64,000 nt of DNA from Gelatoporia subvermispora B. Its lineage: Eukaryota; Basidiomycota; Agaricomycetes; Polyporales; Gelatoporiaceae. Under the pieces are notes generated by a model that saw only the letters and a list, made by a program, of their open reading frames with translations, searched no databases and was not told the DNA's origin. Positions 11,313 through 22,860 of the stretch are shown here, piece after piece. Positions within the stretch are counted from its first letter, which is position 1, and each line of letters opens with the position of its first letter. The stretch spans positions 3,150,576 to 3,214,575 of the forward strand of contig KB445791.1 of assembly GCA_000320605.2 (NCBI GenBank). Direction: 5' to 3'. The position numbers were made by a program, and so were the translations under genes.

Positions 11313-12739
11313 CTATTTTCCCTTGACCCTGCATCGAGCGAATGACAGTCAGTGGATGAGAGGTACTGTCAAAAGCAGCGTTGCATACCAGACTTTTACA
11401 TAGTCCGCAAAGGACACCATACACACGGTCTGCCAGATACCGAGGCCAATGCGGGGCGTCACTCCACGGTACAAGCCCTTGATGCCGTTCTCCTTGTAGA
11501 CGTACGCCAGCGTGTTGACAATTGTGAGCTTCGCTGGGCGGTTCGCGTTCTGCGCCGACTTGGACATCGATTGCATCTACACATGCGTCCGCGTCAGCAC
11601 CTGGCCGTCAGCCATAAAAGCCATTACGAACCTCAACACGAACAACCTCGATCGGCTGGTTCCACGTCGCCAGTGCACCACCGATCGACGACGCAGCGAT
11701 TTTGTCCAGCGCGGACAGCTTGTCATTCTCGCCCTTGCCCTTCACCCTGCGGATCGTGCTCTCCGCCAAACGAGCAAAGCCCATGCTAGAGAAAATGTGA
11801 GCATCACACGAGCATACACATTTACAATGCATCATACCGAGAACCCCAATTGGTACATTGCCGGACGGCGACAGCATTAACACCCTTGTTAATGCCGCGA
11901 ATACCTTCCCGGCGGTAGATGTCAGCGAAGGTCGCCCAGGTGGACGGCGGCTTCACCCCCGACGCAGCCTGCTTATGCCGGGTGATTTCTACAGTCTTCA
12001 TACATGTACAGAAGCCTGTTAAATTCAGCGTAAGCCTCGGCAGATGGCACACGACTTGTGTTGTGACTGACCCATAGTAGCATATGCTTGCGCAATACCA
12101 CCGCCCATACCGCCAAGCAGGCCGGCGACGGCGGGGTTCACGCCCATCGAAGACGTCGCAGACTCAATCTCGGAAGCGGTGAACAAGAGCACAGCACCCT
12201 TGGTGGACGCCTCAATCCATGCCTACGGAACAAGTGGTCGGACTCGGTGCATCGCACTAGGGCGGATCACGTACCCATGGGATCAGACCCTGATAGAAGC
12301 CGGCAACACCGCCGCGGCTCCAGACAGTCTGCACGGCTTGGAACATGCTCTGCGAGCGGTTGGCCGCCATCTGGGTCTTGAGCACCTCGAGGGGCTGGCC
12401 CAGCGTCGTGACCTGTAGTCGGCATGCGGGGTTAGACGTGTGGGGTAGCCGCGCGCCACAACGGGAAGACTTGCCTCCTGCGGGTCGGGCGTTGAGCAAA
12501 TGACAAATTCCACAAAGAGTAGTGACACTTACGAACTACATCGCACAAACCGACGGTGCAAACGTCAATACAAGTCGTGCTGGGTGGGATGGTTAGGGAC
12601 GTACGAGGTTCATAATCGCGCCTACCCCAATGGTCAGCGTTATTCACGTGCGCGGGATCGCCGCCACCGACGCGTACTCACCGATGGCGATGTTGGACCA
12701 GTTGACACCCTTTTGACCCGGTTCTTTCTGGATGGCCAT
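11313..12739 (-). CDS. YHM2: mitochondrial citrate/2-oxoglutarate carrier (Yhm2 type)
   Basis: Ten exons, minus strand: 12739-12682, 12621-12605 (17 nt), 12535-12533 (3 nt, TTC), 12477-12475 (3 nt, GAG), 12412-12275, 12222-12072, 12015-11838, 11785-11632, 11576-11389 and 11328-11313. The product is 301 aa; yeast Yhm2 is 314. Near-identity to Yhm2 is evident in [55 protein letters not shown] and [15 protein letters not shown]. Three carrier repeats are present with [14 protein letters not shown] and PIEVVR-type signatures. Known role: exchange of citrate and oxoglutarate across the inner membrane, exporting reducing power and acetyl precursor; it was also recovered as an mtDNA-associated factor. 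The intron between GAG and GTCACG begins with GC rather than GT. Confidence 0.95.
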
Positions 12740-13931
12740 GGCTGAGGAGGGTAGAGACCGACGGGGGTACGAGGTGGAAGAAAGGAAAGAGGGATGCGGT
12801 GGAGGGGCGAAATGTTGGGGAATGACGGCTATGTCCCTTGTTTGGTCATGGCAAATATAGGATGGCCGCGAACGGAGGCGGAGGCGCGCGCGTTGGCTCC
12901 CCTCACCTTGCCCGCTCTCGTTCCACCGCCCATGGTACGATCCCCATCCTCTTTTTCCCCATCCCCGACGTTCTTCACCACCATGGGGCTCCGAGGCGTT
13001 CCGTCGACCTCCCGCGAGTGCGCGCGCACGCCCTCATCGCCGTGCACAACGCCGCCTATATAACGTCTTTCTCACCCACCGCTGAAGCGCTGACCACGAA
13101 CACTCTCCGCTCTCGTGGGTCCCGGCGCTCGCTGCGACGTCCGAACAAACCGCTCTAATGCGCGCTAGCGTGAAACATGGTCATCTCGCAGCTCTTTGAC
13201 ACTCGGGCGCACCAAGATGTGCTGATGGTGGTGGTGCTCATCCTCCTGAGCACGGAAGGGACGTGCACATTCTCGTAACCCTGCGCCTGGTGTGTCCATA
13301 TCGCGTACTCGCGCTGCATGTCTCGTGTGCCTCCGTCAAGGCACGAGTAGTCGTTCTTGGCAATGCCAACAGCGTTTGGTCACGAGAGAAAGCGGTGAGC
13401 ACTCCCTGAGGCCTGCGCTAGTCCCTCATCGAGTGCTGATACGCCCGATCGCCGCTCAGCCATTTCGTACAGCTTCCACGCCCTCCGACATCGCTGCCAC
13501 GGCATCTTAACCTTTTTCCGAAGTTATCCTGTTCATGCCCGCACACGCTGCTGCCTTACGTACTCCCAGCGGCTTTCGTATCAGCATCCGCTGTGCATTG
13601 GAGTCAGTGGCGGCAATATGTCGCGCCCCTGGGACCATTGCAGTCAGCGCTCCAGATTCCGGTCTCAGCGGAGGCACGTCCGGACACAGCGATTGGGCTA
13701 GTCCGCGAATATTTGATCCCGCCATGGACCTGCTCTCGACATATAGGTCCGGCTTGGCGGATGCAAACTCTAAGTTACCTCACCATTACGGACTCTTGCT
13801 GTCGGTCCCCTGCCTCATACTTAAGCGTGTCGCGTTTTGCTTGCATGCCCCTCGAACGAATTGCCTTGGGTCCGTTTATAAGCTCTGCTTGATGATCTTG
13901 CTGTACTGAACTTCTTACAGATACCCCTATC
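12740..13931. other. divergent intergenic region
   Basis: About 1.2 kb between YHM2 (minus) and an F-box gene (plus). A TATA-like TATATAA lies at about 13057-13063, followed by CT-rich sequence, as in fungal core promoters. It is 870 bp from the F-box start and 320 bp from the YHM2 start, so its target is unclear. Open frames at 13292-13510 and 13535-13909 (+) are not recognisable. Confidence 0.35.
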
Positions 13932-15099
13932 ATGCCGAACATACCTCCAGAGTTGAGCGACTACATCGTCGACTTCCTGTACAATGACCCCGCCTCCTTG
14001 AGGGCGTGCAGCCTCACCTGCCGCGCCTGGGTACCGACAGCCCGACTCCATCTCTTGGAGAAAGTCACGTTACTCACCCCGCGCATGTGTGCCTCATTCG
14101 ATCGTCTCATGGAAGCATCTCCGAATCTGGGCGCTTACGTCCAGGAATTCAACGTCGCGAAACTCACAATGACGGGCATGTCTGCACAAGACACAGCCGC
14201 CGCGTTGACTATGGCCGAACACGTCCTACCACGGATCTTCACCCACCTTTCGAACGTCCGGTCCTTCTCTGTGTCATGCCTGGATGCGGACGTGGCGATT
14301 ATCATCAGCCTGGCGCAGCATCCATCCGTGTCGGAGCTGATCCTCGAATACTGCCAATTTCCGTCATTCGGAGACTTTGTCGACCTCTTCCACTCGTTCC
14401 CGCAACTCCGGAATCTGACGATGCGCGGCGTCACGTGGCGGTCGAAGGAGCTCGGTCCGAGGGCCCGGCCAGAACCGCCGCGGTTGCAGTCCGTCGAGCT
14501 TGGGAAGGACATGGATATGTCGACGCTTACGCGGTGGATGGTCGAGGAGTCCCTTCACCGCGATGTTGAGAGCCTGTCGATAGCGTGTGTGACGGAGGAC
14601 GATGTGATCGCCGCGGAGCCGTTCCTGGAGGCGTTGGGTCCTGCGCTCAAGAACCTCGAATTTCATTGGTTTTGCTCGGGGATGTATGGTACGTGTACTG
14701 GGTTCTATATATTGAGTATATGTGTGCTCAATTCCGCATTTAGTCACGTTGCCATCGTCGTTCACGATTGAGAGCTGCACAAAGCTGCGCACGCTATCTC
14801 TGCACTCGCCGGTCACATTTGACTGCTACGCCCTGCCTTGGATCACCTCTCTTCTCTCCCATATCGCCTCGAACGATATCGAGTCCATCGCACTCGAAGT
14901 TCGACTATTGGGAGACCTGAATGCGATCAACTGGGAAGGCATCGAGGAGCTCCTCGCGGAACCTAAATTTAAGTCGTTGCGCACTTTGCTCATCAAGGTC
15001 CTGCTGTGGAAAGGGACGACCGATGACTTGGCAGAGGTCAAGTCTGACATCCGAGCGCGGCTGTCTCAGTTGGAATTGAAGGGTATAGTACGCATGTAA
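13932..15099 (+). CDS. F-box protein
   Basis: Two exons (13932-14688 and 14744-15099, one 55-nt phase-1 intron) encode 370 aa. An F-box-like motif opens the protein: MPNIPPELSDYIVDFL, then DPASLRACSLTCRAW at residues of about 17-31. The rest is leucine-rich, as in the expanded Agaricomycete F-box families (VSELILEYCQFPSF, FPQLRNLTMRGVTW). The F-box is expected to bind Skp1 in an SCF ubiquitin ligase, with the leucine-rich part binding a substrate that cannot be predicted. Confidence 0.85.
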
Positions 15100-16345
15100 T
15101 GGGGGAGTGTGATTTCGATACGGTACTCCAAGTATAATGTTATCATCTCGCGATTTCTTTCATTCATGTAACACAAGCCAGCGACCTATGCCAAGTAACA
15201 CGAAGAATGTGCTCACATTCCAGTAGGTGCCTCATCGGCTTCGTATGCACTTCATAAATATCTGTGCCCACATCATATGGCATCGATTCTTTCCCAGTCA
15301 CTATCCTGATGATTCGAGACAGATATGTTTGACTGAATTGAGTGTGTCGTAAATACTCAAGGTCTTGTTTCCCGCAAACCATACTCTTCAATACCTCCGG
15401 AGCCTCAGTGCTCCGGGATCACACGCCCAAGGAGGTCCGCTCCATGGGTTACACTGGGAAACGGTGCGGCGTTTGTGATATGCATGTTTGTCGGCGCTCC
15501 GGTGGAGGTCCGCAGGAAAGCGGTCTTACGCCAGCCCGCTGGCAGGTTCGGTCATCTGTTGCAGTACGGTCGAGGCTGCCGCTAATCTAGTGGCTATTCG
15601 CGCAGCGTAAAGTTCTCATTAATTCAAAGCAAGACGATCGAAGGTACTGAGCTCCTGCGCTAACTTCTCCGATGGTATACAAGATAGTCACTGCACATAC
15701 ACTTCGATGTACTGCACAAGTCATGAAATCGAGCAGACATGCATGTGCACACCGCTGAAAAATACAAACTGTAGCATCTATGAGTCTACAGATATTCAAA
15801 TTGAGATGTTCTATCGACCGTACCTCAAGCTTTAGCCTGAGCTGTGTATCGCGGAAGTGATACTAGACGGGACACTGCCCTACATACTGCCTGCACGATG
15901 TTGGCACGTAGCTCCAGAGAAGCAACTCTGTCGTGGCTCGAGCGGTGGTAGGCATGAGCAGCAAGGTGCGCGATACACACGTTACACACCGAGGACTGCA
16001 CGCGCATTTCATGAGTGTAGCTCCTACAGCTGAGTCGACACTAATTTGCATTAGGTGACGACAGTAAAGTAACAGTCCTTTGCATGGAAGGGGCACTACA
16101 GCGGGTATGATGGACGGGGTAACATATGGTGCTAAAGGATACGAAAAGTGCAATCATGGATGGTCGAGAACAGCATCAAACTATTACCTGGATTAATGAA
16201 CGTACAGACGGGGTAGGAACTCCACAATGAGGCTTCCAGGCGGGATCCACGAGGCTATGTAGCGGTGGCGGGGTCCAGTCGGCGTTGTCGGAAACGATGC
16301 GCATGCCGTAACGCGCGCCATGAGGAAAACGCGTCGGGTCGGTCT
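15100..16345. other. convergent intergenic region
   Basis: About 1.25 kb between the ends of the F-box gene (+) and the coiled-coil gene (-). No coding sequence or RNA gene was recognised. The only structure noted is a short hairpin near 15397-15416. Confidence 0.4.
15397..15416. repeat. 7-bp perfect inverted repeat with 6-nt loop
   Basis: CCGGAGC is followed by a six-base loop and GCTCCGG. It lies about 300 bp after the F-box gene. It may be a chance GC-rich palindrome. Confidence 0.35.
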
Positions 16346-19300
16346 TCACTGTGCGGCGAGTTCCTTGGCTTTCAGTTGCTCATTGAGCGTCTCCATCTCC
16401 GCTTTCAGTCTGCAAGCACGAGGTAGTATGGAATAAGTTAACGAACGACACCACGAGGATAAGTCAATGTTTCCAAAGGAACGTGTGGGATATATCAAAA
16501 GATTCCGTAGATCACGGCCAGCGCGACCATCGCCCCGAGAAAGCTTTTCAAACCGAAGATCTTCACATACCGTGTGATCGTATCTGAGTTCTCCTCTTGA
16601 TCTTGCTCGAGATATTGGATCTCCATTGCCTTCCGCGCTACCTCGCTCTGCAGGTCGTCTGCCTTCGACAAGGCCATGTCAAGTTGTTCACGGAGCATGC
16701 GTACCGAGCGGTCGTGCTCGGCTTGCAGGTCATGGATCTTCGCAGTATGAGCTTCGTGTAGACGCTGCAGATCCTCACGAGACACACTCGGTGCCCGAAC
16801 ATGCGCCGAACCGTTCGACTTCGAAGGGGTCGCAGGCTCACCAGCCGCCACAGCGGCCTTGACGGTCGCAAGTTCGCCCTCGAGGTCAGAGAGTCTGGCC
16901 AACAGCTCCGACTTCTCCGCTGTTAGGGCCACAACCTCCTCTTGGTGTGAGGTCCGGAGTTTGGTGACTTCTTCTGCACGACTCTTCGCTCCCTCCTCGA
17001 GCTCCTTCAGGTGGTTGTTCGAGATCTCTCGGAGCGATTCTTTCGTGGCGTGGAACATATCACTGAGAGAGGCATGGTCATCGCGGGCGTTCGACAGCTC
17101 CTTTGACAGGCGCGCAATGACTTCGTCCTTATCGGACTTGTCTATCGCGTTAGCGATTTGACGTGCCTCGTCAAGCTGGACCTTCAACGACTCGAGCTCC
17201 TGAGTGGCAGCGAAAAGAGAGGCTTTGGCTTTCGAGAGATCTTCTTGGGTAGCCTTCAATTCGAGCGTCTGATTGGCGATCTGCTTCTCCAGCGTCTTCA
17301 CTTGGTTCTCGAGTGCAGCCTCGTGCTCGGCCTTCAGCTCCTCCATTGTCGACTGGTGTGCGGCACGGAGTTGCTCAATTGTAGCCTGCGACTCAGCACG
17401 CAGAGCTTGTAAGTCCTGACCGTGAATGGCACCGGCCTCGTTCTGTGAAGTGTCGTGATATTTCATAAGCTACATTCATTGGCAATTGGCAGTTGCATTA
17501 CCTTTGCACGCTCGAATGCCTCCTCAAGCAAACGATCATGCTCGGCTTTGACCTCTTCGACCTTGCCATTGTACTTCGCCTCCTGACCCTGCAGGCTGAG
17601 TCAGCAAATTTTGTCGGCATGAGTGATACATAGCACTTACCTCGAGCTCAGCGTTAATTCGAGCGATCTCTTCCGAAAGGGCATCCCGCTGCTCGAGATG
17701 AAGTTTCTCCATCTCCTCGAGCTTTGCAAGGTGTTCCTGTGCAGCGGCATCGGCAGCAGCCGTAGCCTGTTCGTGCTCAGCGATTGCGTTCGCCACTTCG
17801 TCTTCGACGCCTTGCAGCTTGGCGGAAAGCTCAGCGTGTTCCGCCCTCGCTCGCTCAAGCTCATCGGCGTGCGCAGCAGTTGTCTCCGCGAGTTTCTGGA
17901 TGTACTGCTCTTCCTTTGCCTTGGCGTCCGCAGCCGCTTCCTCGAGTGCGGCGTTCGCCTTCTCGAGATCCTCCTCTAGGGACTTGATGCGGAGCAGCGT
18001 CTTGGAATGCTCATCTTCGGCGTTCTCCTGCTCCTCCTTTAATTCGAGGACCTCGATCTCCAGCTCAGAAACCTTGGTGGCCTTCTCTTCATTCTCGGCC
18101 TTCAGCTGTGCAAGCTGAGCCTCGAGGGCCTCCACTTGAGAAGCGCGAGTCTGCAACTCCTCGATCTTCTGCTGAGCCTCTGCAAGGGCTTCGGTTTGGC
18201 TGGCCTTGAGTGCATCAGTCTCAGCCTGAATAGCCTCGAGGTCTTCCTTCGCCTTGAGCAAGGCAGCGTGTTCGACTTCGGCGGCGGCGATAGCAGAAGC
18301 CGATGCTTCACCTGATGATGCCCGCAGGATCTCCAAGTTCTCCTGAGCAGCTATGACCTCGGACTGCAATTCCTCGATCTGCGACTGCAGACTTTGGACG
18401 AGCTCGGCCTGGGTAGCGGCATCCGCCTTAGCTGCCTCCAACTGAACGCTTATTAGTACAAAGCCCTGATCGTTTGAGTGAGTAACATGTACCTCGGAGT
18501 TGTCTCCATCGCGTTCAGCCTGCAGCTGTCCGAAACTCTGCTGAAGATCGGCCAGAGCCTGTTCAGACTCTGCTTTCGCACGCTGCAAGTCCTCCAGAGC
18601 CGCCTGTTTGGCTGTAACGTCTGCTGTGGCGCTCTCCAGTGAGGTCTTCAGAGAGCTGATTTCACCTTCGAGCTCAGAGATTGTCGCAGTCTTCGCGGTA
18701 AGTGCGGCAGTCGCTTCGTCAAGCTAGCGGACATGCTGATGAGCATCATGGAGTCACTTTTGGAAATCGTACCCACCTTAGTCTGCAGCTCCGCTGCCAC
18801 CTTACTGTCACCCCTGACTTCCTGGATGGATGAAATGGATCCGGCTCCAGCAGTTCGAGTCGGCCTCGTAGAGGCCGTACTTGGCGGCCTGTTGGTCGAG
18901 CCAGCAAGACTAGGGCGGCCGGTGGTGGATGACGCGGTCGAGGGTGTCCGTTTAACAGCATCGCTCACGGATGCACGGGGACGAGGAGCAGCAGACCTCG
19001 CAGAGGTCGCAGAGTCAGGAGAAGCAACTGATGATCTAGTAGCAGAGGCACCAGCCGAGGGCCTTGACACACTCGGTGCGCCCTTCGAAGCGGTGGGGGC
19101 GGGTGCCTTCATCGCCAGCGACTGCCGACGAGTCGCGGTTGAGACACCCCCAGAGACACCAGTACTAGATTGTCGTGGCGGCATCGTTGATTTGGCTGGC
19201 GCAGTACCGGAGGTGCTAGTCGTTTTCCTGAGGGTGGAGGTAGCAGTGGTGGGCTTCGTGGCAGTAGCAGAGGACGTGCTCGTGGCTTTGGAGACTGCAG

Positions 19301-19819
19301 GGGGCGCCTGCCTCGCAGTACCAGACCCAAACGTGCCCGAGTTGATAATCTGAGGTCATAAAACACCGCCAGGTGAGCACGCTGATATCTTGCAGTGTGA
19401 CATATGCATACCTTCTTGACGAGGGGCGAAGACGGCGCCGTCTTCACTCCAGGCTTCGCAGTCGCAGGTGCCCTTGTCGTGGTCGTGGCCTTTGCCTTCG
19501 TCGGAGACGCAGGGGCCGCCTTGGGCTTTGGCTCCTCTGCAGTCGGCTCTGGTTCTGGAGCCGGTTCTGGCGCGTCTGCCGTAGCCGCGACCTCATGTTC
19601 TGCAGGTGCGGCATCCGCATCCTTCGCTTCGCCAGGCTCGACATGGCCATTGGACACGTTGTCAGAGGCTGCTTCAGAGGCGATATCGCCCACGTCAGCC
19701 GCCTCATGTTGTTCAGCCGTCTCCGACTGCGTATCAGGTTGTTGAGCCGCCTCGGAAGCAATTATTGCCACGTCTTCCTCCGCCGCAGGAACGGAAGGAT
19801 GCGAATCGACTTCGGCCAT
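16346..19819 (-). CDS. long coiled-coil protein with alternative C-terminus
   Basis: Exons: 19819-19412, 19349-18777, 18723-18493, 18441-17641, 17588-17502, 17442-16571 and 16409-16346, in frame for 1,011 aa. Residues 1-330 are disordered and rich in Ala/Pro/Ser/Thr. From about residue 330 to the end the protein is almost continuous heptad-type coiled coil, broken only by a short Pro/Ser linker near PATPSKSNGSAHVR. The final exon continues the coil (LKAEMETLNEQLKAKELAAQ). If the 161-nt last intron (16410-16570) is instead read through, the same frame encodes FLGAMVALAVIYGIF and stops at 16495, giving a tail-anchor-like membrane helix. Coils of this kind occur in Golgi tethers and cytoskeletal linkers. 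No specific family could be assigned. The start at 19819 is the first ATG of the acidic N-terminal frame. Confidence 0.85.
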
Positions 19820-20108
19820 TATAGAGAATGTAAATGAAAGACTGACTGCGCGGATGCGCTGTTGATGAAGGGTATCGGGATGTTGGGGAATGAGCTTGGG
19901 AGTGGTCGGGAAGCGCGACTGCGTGCAGCGTGCGCAGATCTACGCGTTTGAAACACCGACCGGCGCTACCAACGCGTCCCGTCACTTTCTACTTTTCTCT
20001 CATTTGACGTCGCCTTTGGTTGCTATTGTCTGTGCAGAACAATTATACACTCGCTACAATCGCACAGTAATCTACACAATTTAACTACGCGTTACACGTT
20101 CTATGGCC

Positions 20109-21206
20109 TTAGTCCGTCCTGATGGCCGCGTACAAATTCAGCGCGTTCAGCGCGGGCTCAGCGAGGTTACGGTGGTTATATCCCAAGACAGCCATCTGCG
20201 TATTTGCGATCATGAGTGCGTTTATTCAGCTCCATAACCGAAGACGACTCACCCCAGCGGGTTCCACGTTGAAGTGAGTGCCTAGAGCGAACGTTAGTGG
20301 TGACTTAGCTAGGTGCATGATGGGCGCACCGTGCGCAAGAGGGAACTCGTTCCAGCGCGCAATGAACACTCGGTTGAAGTGTCCGTGTGCGACTATCACG
20401 ACATCGCGACGGCCCTTCCCCTCTTCGAGCCACTGGCGGTGATCTTCGCGGACCTGTGTGCAATTGAGAAACTGTATCTAGTTTATCTATGCAGCCATCT
20501 GCCTACCTTCCGAATTACGGTGTCGACGCGGAAACACATCTCTTCTACGCTCTCTCCACCGGGGCATCTACGATAGGAGTTGTGACTTGAATGTGAATCA
20601 GAAACGATGTTCGCACCCATCCCGCCAGATGTCCCAGCCTGGATTCTTTTCCCTGATTTCGGAGGACAAAAGACCCTCATATTCGCCGTAGTCCCATTCA
20701 CGCACTTCCTCGGTGATGACGTGGCGAGGGAGCTCTGGGAGATGGTCGAAGAGCAAGTGGAAGGTACGGTGCGCCCGCTTCCTCGGGGAGACGTACACCG
20801 TGCACACGTTACTGGGGTCGATAACCTCTGCATGGTTGGTGTACATCATATTATTAGGAGAGTAGAACAGCATATGTTACTGACTGCCTTCTCCCACAAG
20901 GACTTCGGCACTCGAGCGTGTCGCGCTTTCACCGCGCTCGGTGAGAGGAATGTCCGTACGTCCAGTCTGATTAATCATTCAATATCGCATTGAAGCGATC
21001 GATTCAATGTTCGACACTAACATGACGCCTTGACACAGACAGTGAGCAAGTCTCGCATACTCAGCCTGAAGCAGCATCCACTCACCCATTGACGGACCAC
21101 TCGGTCTCGCCTGTGGAAGTCACTTAGGGCCATCTCGTCGCGTCTCCAAGAAGATGCGACTCGTACCGTGGCGAATTAGGAACAGACGGGGCATAGGACG
21201 CGACAT
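20109..21206 (-). CDS. SHB17-like histidine phosphatase (sedoheptulose-bisphosphatase type)
   Basis: Nine exons: 21206-21167, 21110-21086, 21028-21022 (7 nt), 20966-20885, 20827-20617, 20567-20507, 20453-20330, 20281-20253 and 20195-20109. They give 221 aa, against 271 for yeast Shb17. The phosphohistidine motif is RHGETEWS (His13 is the predicted nucleophile). Further family blocks are GRTDIPLTERGE, SPRKRAHRTF, REWDYGEYEG, IWRDGCPGGES and the second His in VAHGHFNR. The C-terminal NLAEPAL block also matches Shb17. Yeast Shb17 hydrolyses sedoheptulose-1,7-bisphosphate in a riboneogenic branch of the pentose phosphate pathway. Substrate here is inferred from similarity; the histidine phosphatase superfamily is broad. 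The 7-nt exon supplies the codons that join the catalytic block to the next strand. Confidence 0.88.
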
Positions 21207-21890
21207 GGCTGCGAGTCGGTACAAATGGAGGTACGATGTAGAGTAGGGATGTGTGGTGTTCAACCCGCGATTTATAGCAGGAGGCTTCGCGGGTGTGGTG
21301 ATATCATTCTAGGGGCAATCGCCTGGAGATTATCTCAATCGGCTAGCGTGGGAAAGCTGCGGGCGGTCTCATCCGGGCAGTCGAACGACAAAGCTGCCTT
21401 TCAAGGACTGACGCACAGTAAGCCACACATCTCGTGCACAGCTGGACAAGCATGGTGGTATGGAAGGCATCTGGAGATGTGGATGATGAACCCGTCAAAG
21501 GGTCGTGCACCGAGAGACGATAAGTGATGCTTAGTCATTGAGATTAGCTAAATTAGTATGCGTGGGAGTGAGTGTCTGATCTGGTAACGATACATGTCAG
21601 GCGCGTACAGCGTACTAGGCCATCAGTACAGCAATCCTAGACGACTATCTTCATTTTCCTTCTTTCTAGCTGCTGATACCATCCTCTTCATCTCGCCCCC
21701 CTCTGATTCATTGGTTACGTCGCGGTATGTTGACTGAGCGTACATTTCCTAACCACCGCAATCCTGACCTATCATGTCTGATTTTGCCGCCGTTCACCAC
21801 GCTGTCCCGCCCGGCTGCAGGTCACGAAGCAGGCAACCCTTCCAACTACTGCCCGTAGCAATCGCTTAGACGCCCCCACGAGTTCACGAA
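21207..21890. other. divergent promoter region
   Basis: About 680 bp between the phosphatase gene (minus) and RAC1 (plus). No coding sequence was recognised. Confidence 0.4.
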
Positions 21891-22860
21891 ATGCAGGCCA
21901 TTAAATGTTTGTGACATACACCGAGGTGCAAGGACCTCGACGTACTGATGGCAACGCCGCAGGTGTCGTTGTAGGAGATGGTGCGGTGGGAAAGGTGCGC
22001 ACTACCATGCTCGTTGCCGAGTAGAAGTTCACCGACTATATGGGCCCACAGACGTGTCTGCTGATCTCATACACTACGAATGCCTTCCCGGTACGTCCCG
22101 GTAGCATCCGGCTCAATACCACTAGCTGATGACTTCCTCAGGGGGAATATATCCCGACTGGTACGCCAATAGAATCACCCATGACGCGTCCTGCTCAGTA
22201 ACCTTGCAGTGTTCGACAACTACTCGGCCAATGTGATGGTGGATGGGAAGACCATCTCCCTTGGTCTTTGGGACACGGCAGGTCAAGAAGATTATGATCG
22301 TCTGCGCCCGCTATCGTACCCGCAGACCGACGTGTTCCTCATCTGTTTCTCACTGGTCAGCCCTCCGAGTTTTGAGAACGTTAGGACGAAGGTGCGCCCA
22401 GATCGCTCTCGGTGCCTAAGAGAGACACGAGCTGATGGCATGATGGCGTCCGCAGTGGTATCCCGAAATATCGCATCACGCGCCATCAACCTCTATTGTG
22501 CTGGTAGGCACCAAGCTTGACTTGCGCGAAGACCCAGCGACCATTGAGAAACTGAGGGACCGGTCGGTGCTAAACCATCGTGTCTTGTTCGCACGGAGCT
22601 GAAACCGCTGCCTCCTTAGTCGCATGCAGCCCATCTCTTACTCGCAAGGTGTTGCGATGGCGAAAGATATCGGCGCGGTCAAGTACCTCGAATGCTCTGC
22701 ACTCACGCAGAAGGGCCTGAAGACCGTTTTTGATGAAGCTATTCGTGCTGTTTGTAAGTCATGTCGTCAGAACGAGTGACAACGAGGTGACTAACTGTGA
22801 TCAGTGAACCCACCCCCGCAGCCGAGCAAGAAGGGAAGGAAGCAGTGCATAATCGCCTGA
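21891..22860 (+). CDS. RAC1: Rac1-type Rho-family small GTPase
   Basis: Eight exons: 21891-21906, 21963-21994, 22052-22090, 22142-22160, 22210-22391, 22456-22562, 22620-22753 and 22805-22860, giving 194 aa. Sequence features are the P-loop GDGAVGKT (residues 10-17), effector region [14 protein letters not shown], switch [20 protein letters not shown] nucleotide-base motif, [10 protein letters not shown], a Lys/Arg-rich tail and the CAAX box CIIA at 191-194 for prenylation. Rac rather than Cdc42 is indicated by [20 protein letters not shown] and SLGLWDTAG. In fungi Rac1 controls polarised growth, branching and NADPH-oxidase activation at the plasma membrane. The first four exons are only 16-39 nt long. 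Confidence 0.96.

Noticed and set aside
12838..13158. Open frame of 106 codons after a TATA-like element
   Set aside because: No recognisable protein features. The TATA element lies inside it, and the sequence is CT-rich promoter-like DNA.
13535..13909. 124-codon open frame upstream of the F-box gene
   Set aside because: No family resemblance, several overlapping alternative frames, and it ends just before the F-box start. Treated as 5' flank.
17623..18118. Ser/Cys/Leu-rich open frames on the plus strand at 17.6-18.1 kb
   Set aside because: They are antisense shadows of the Glu/Ala/Lys-rich coiled-coil gene, whose codons read on the other strand give Ser/Leu/Cys runs.
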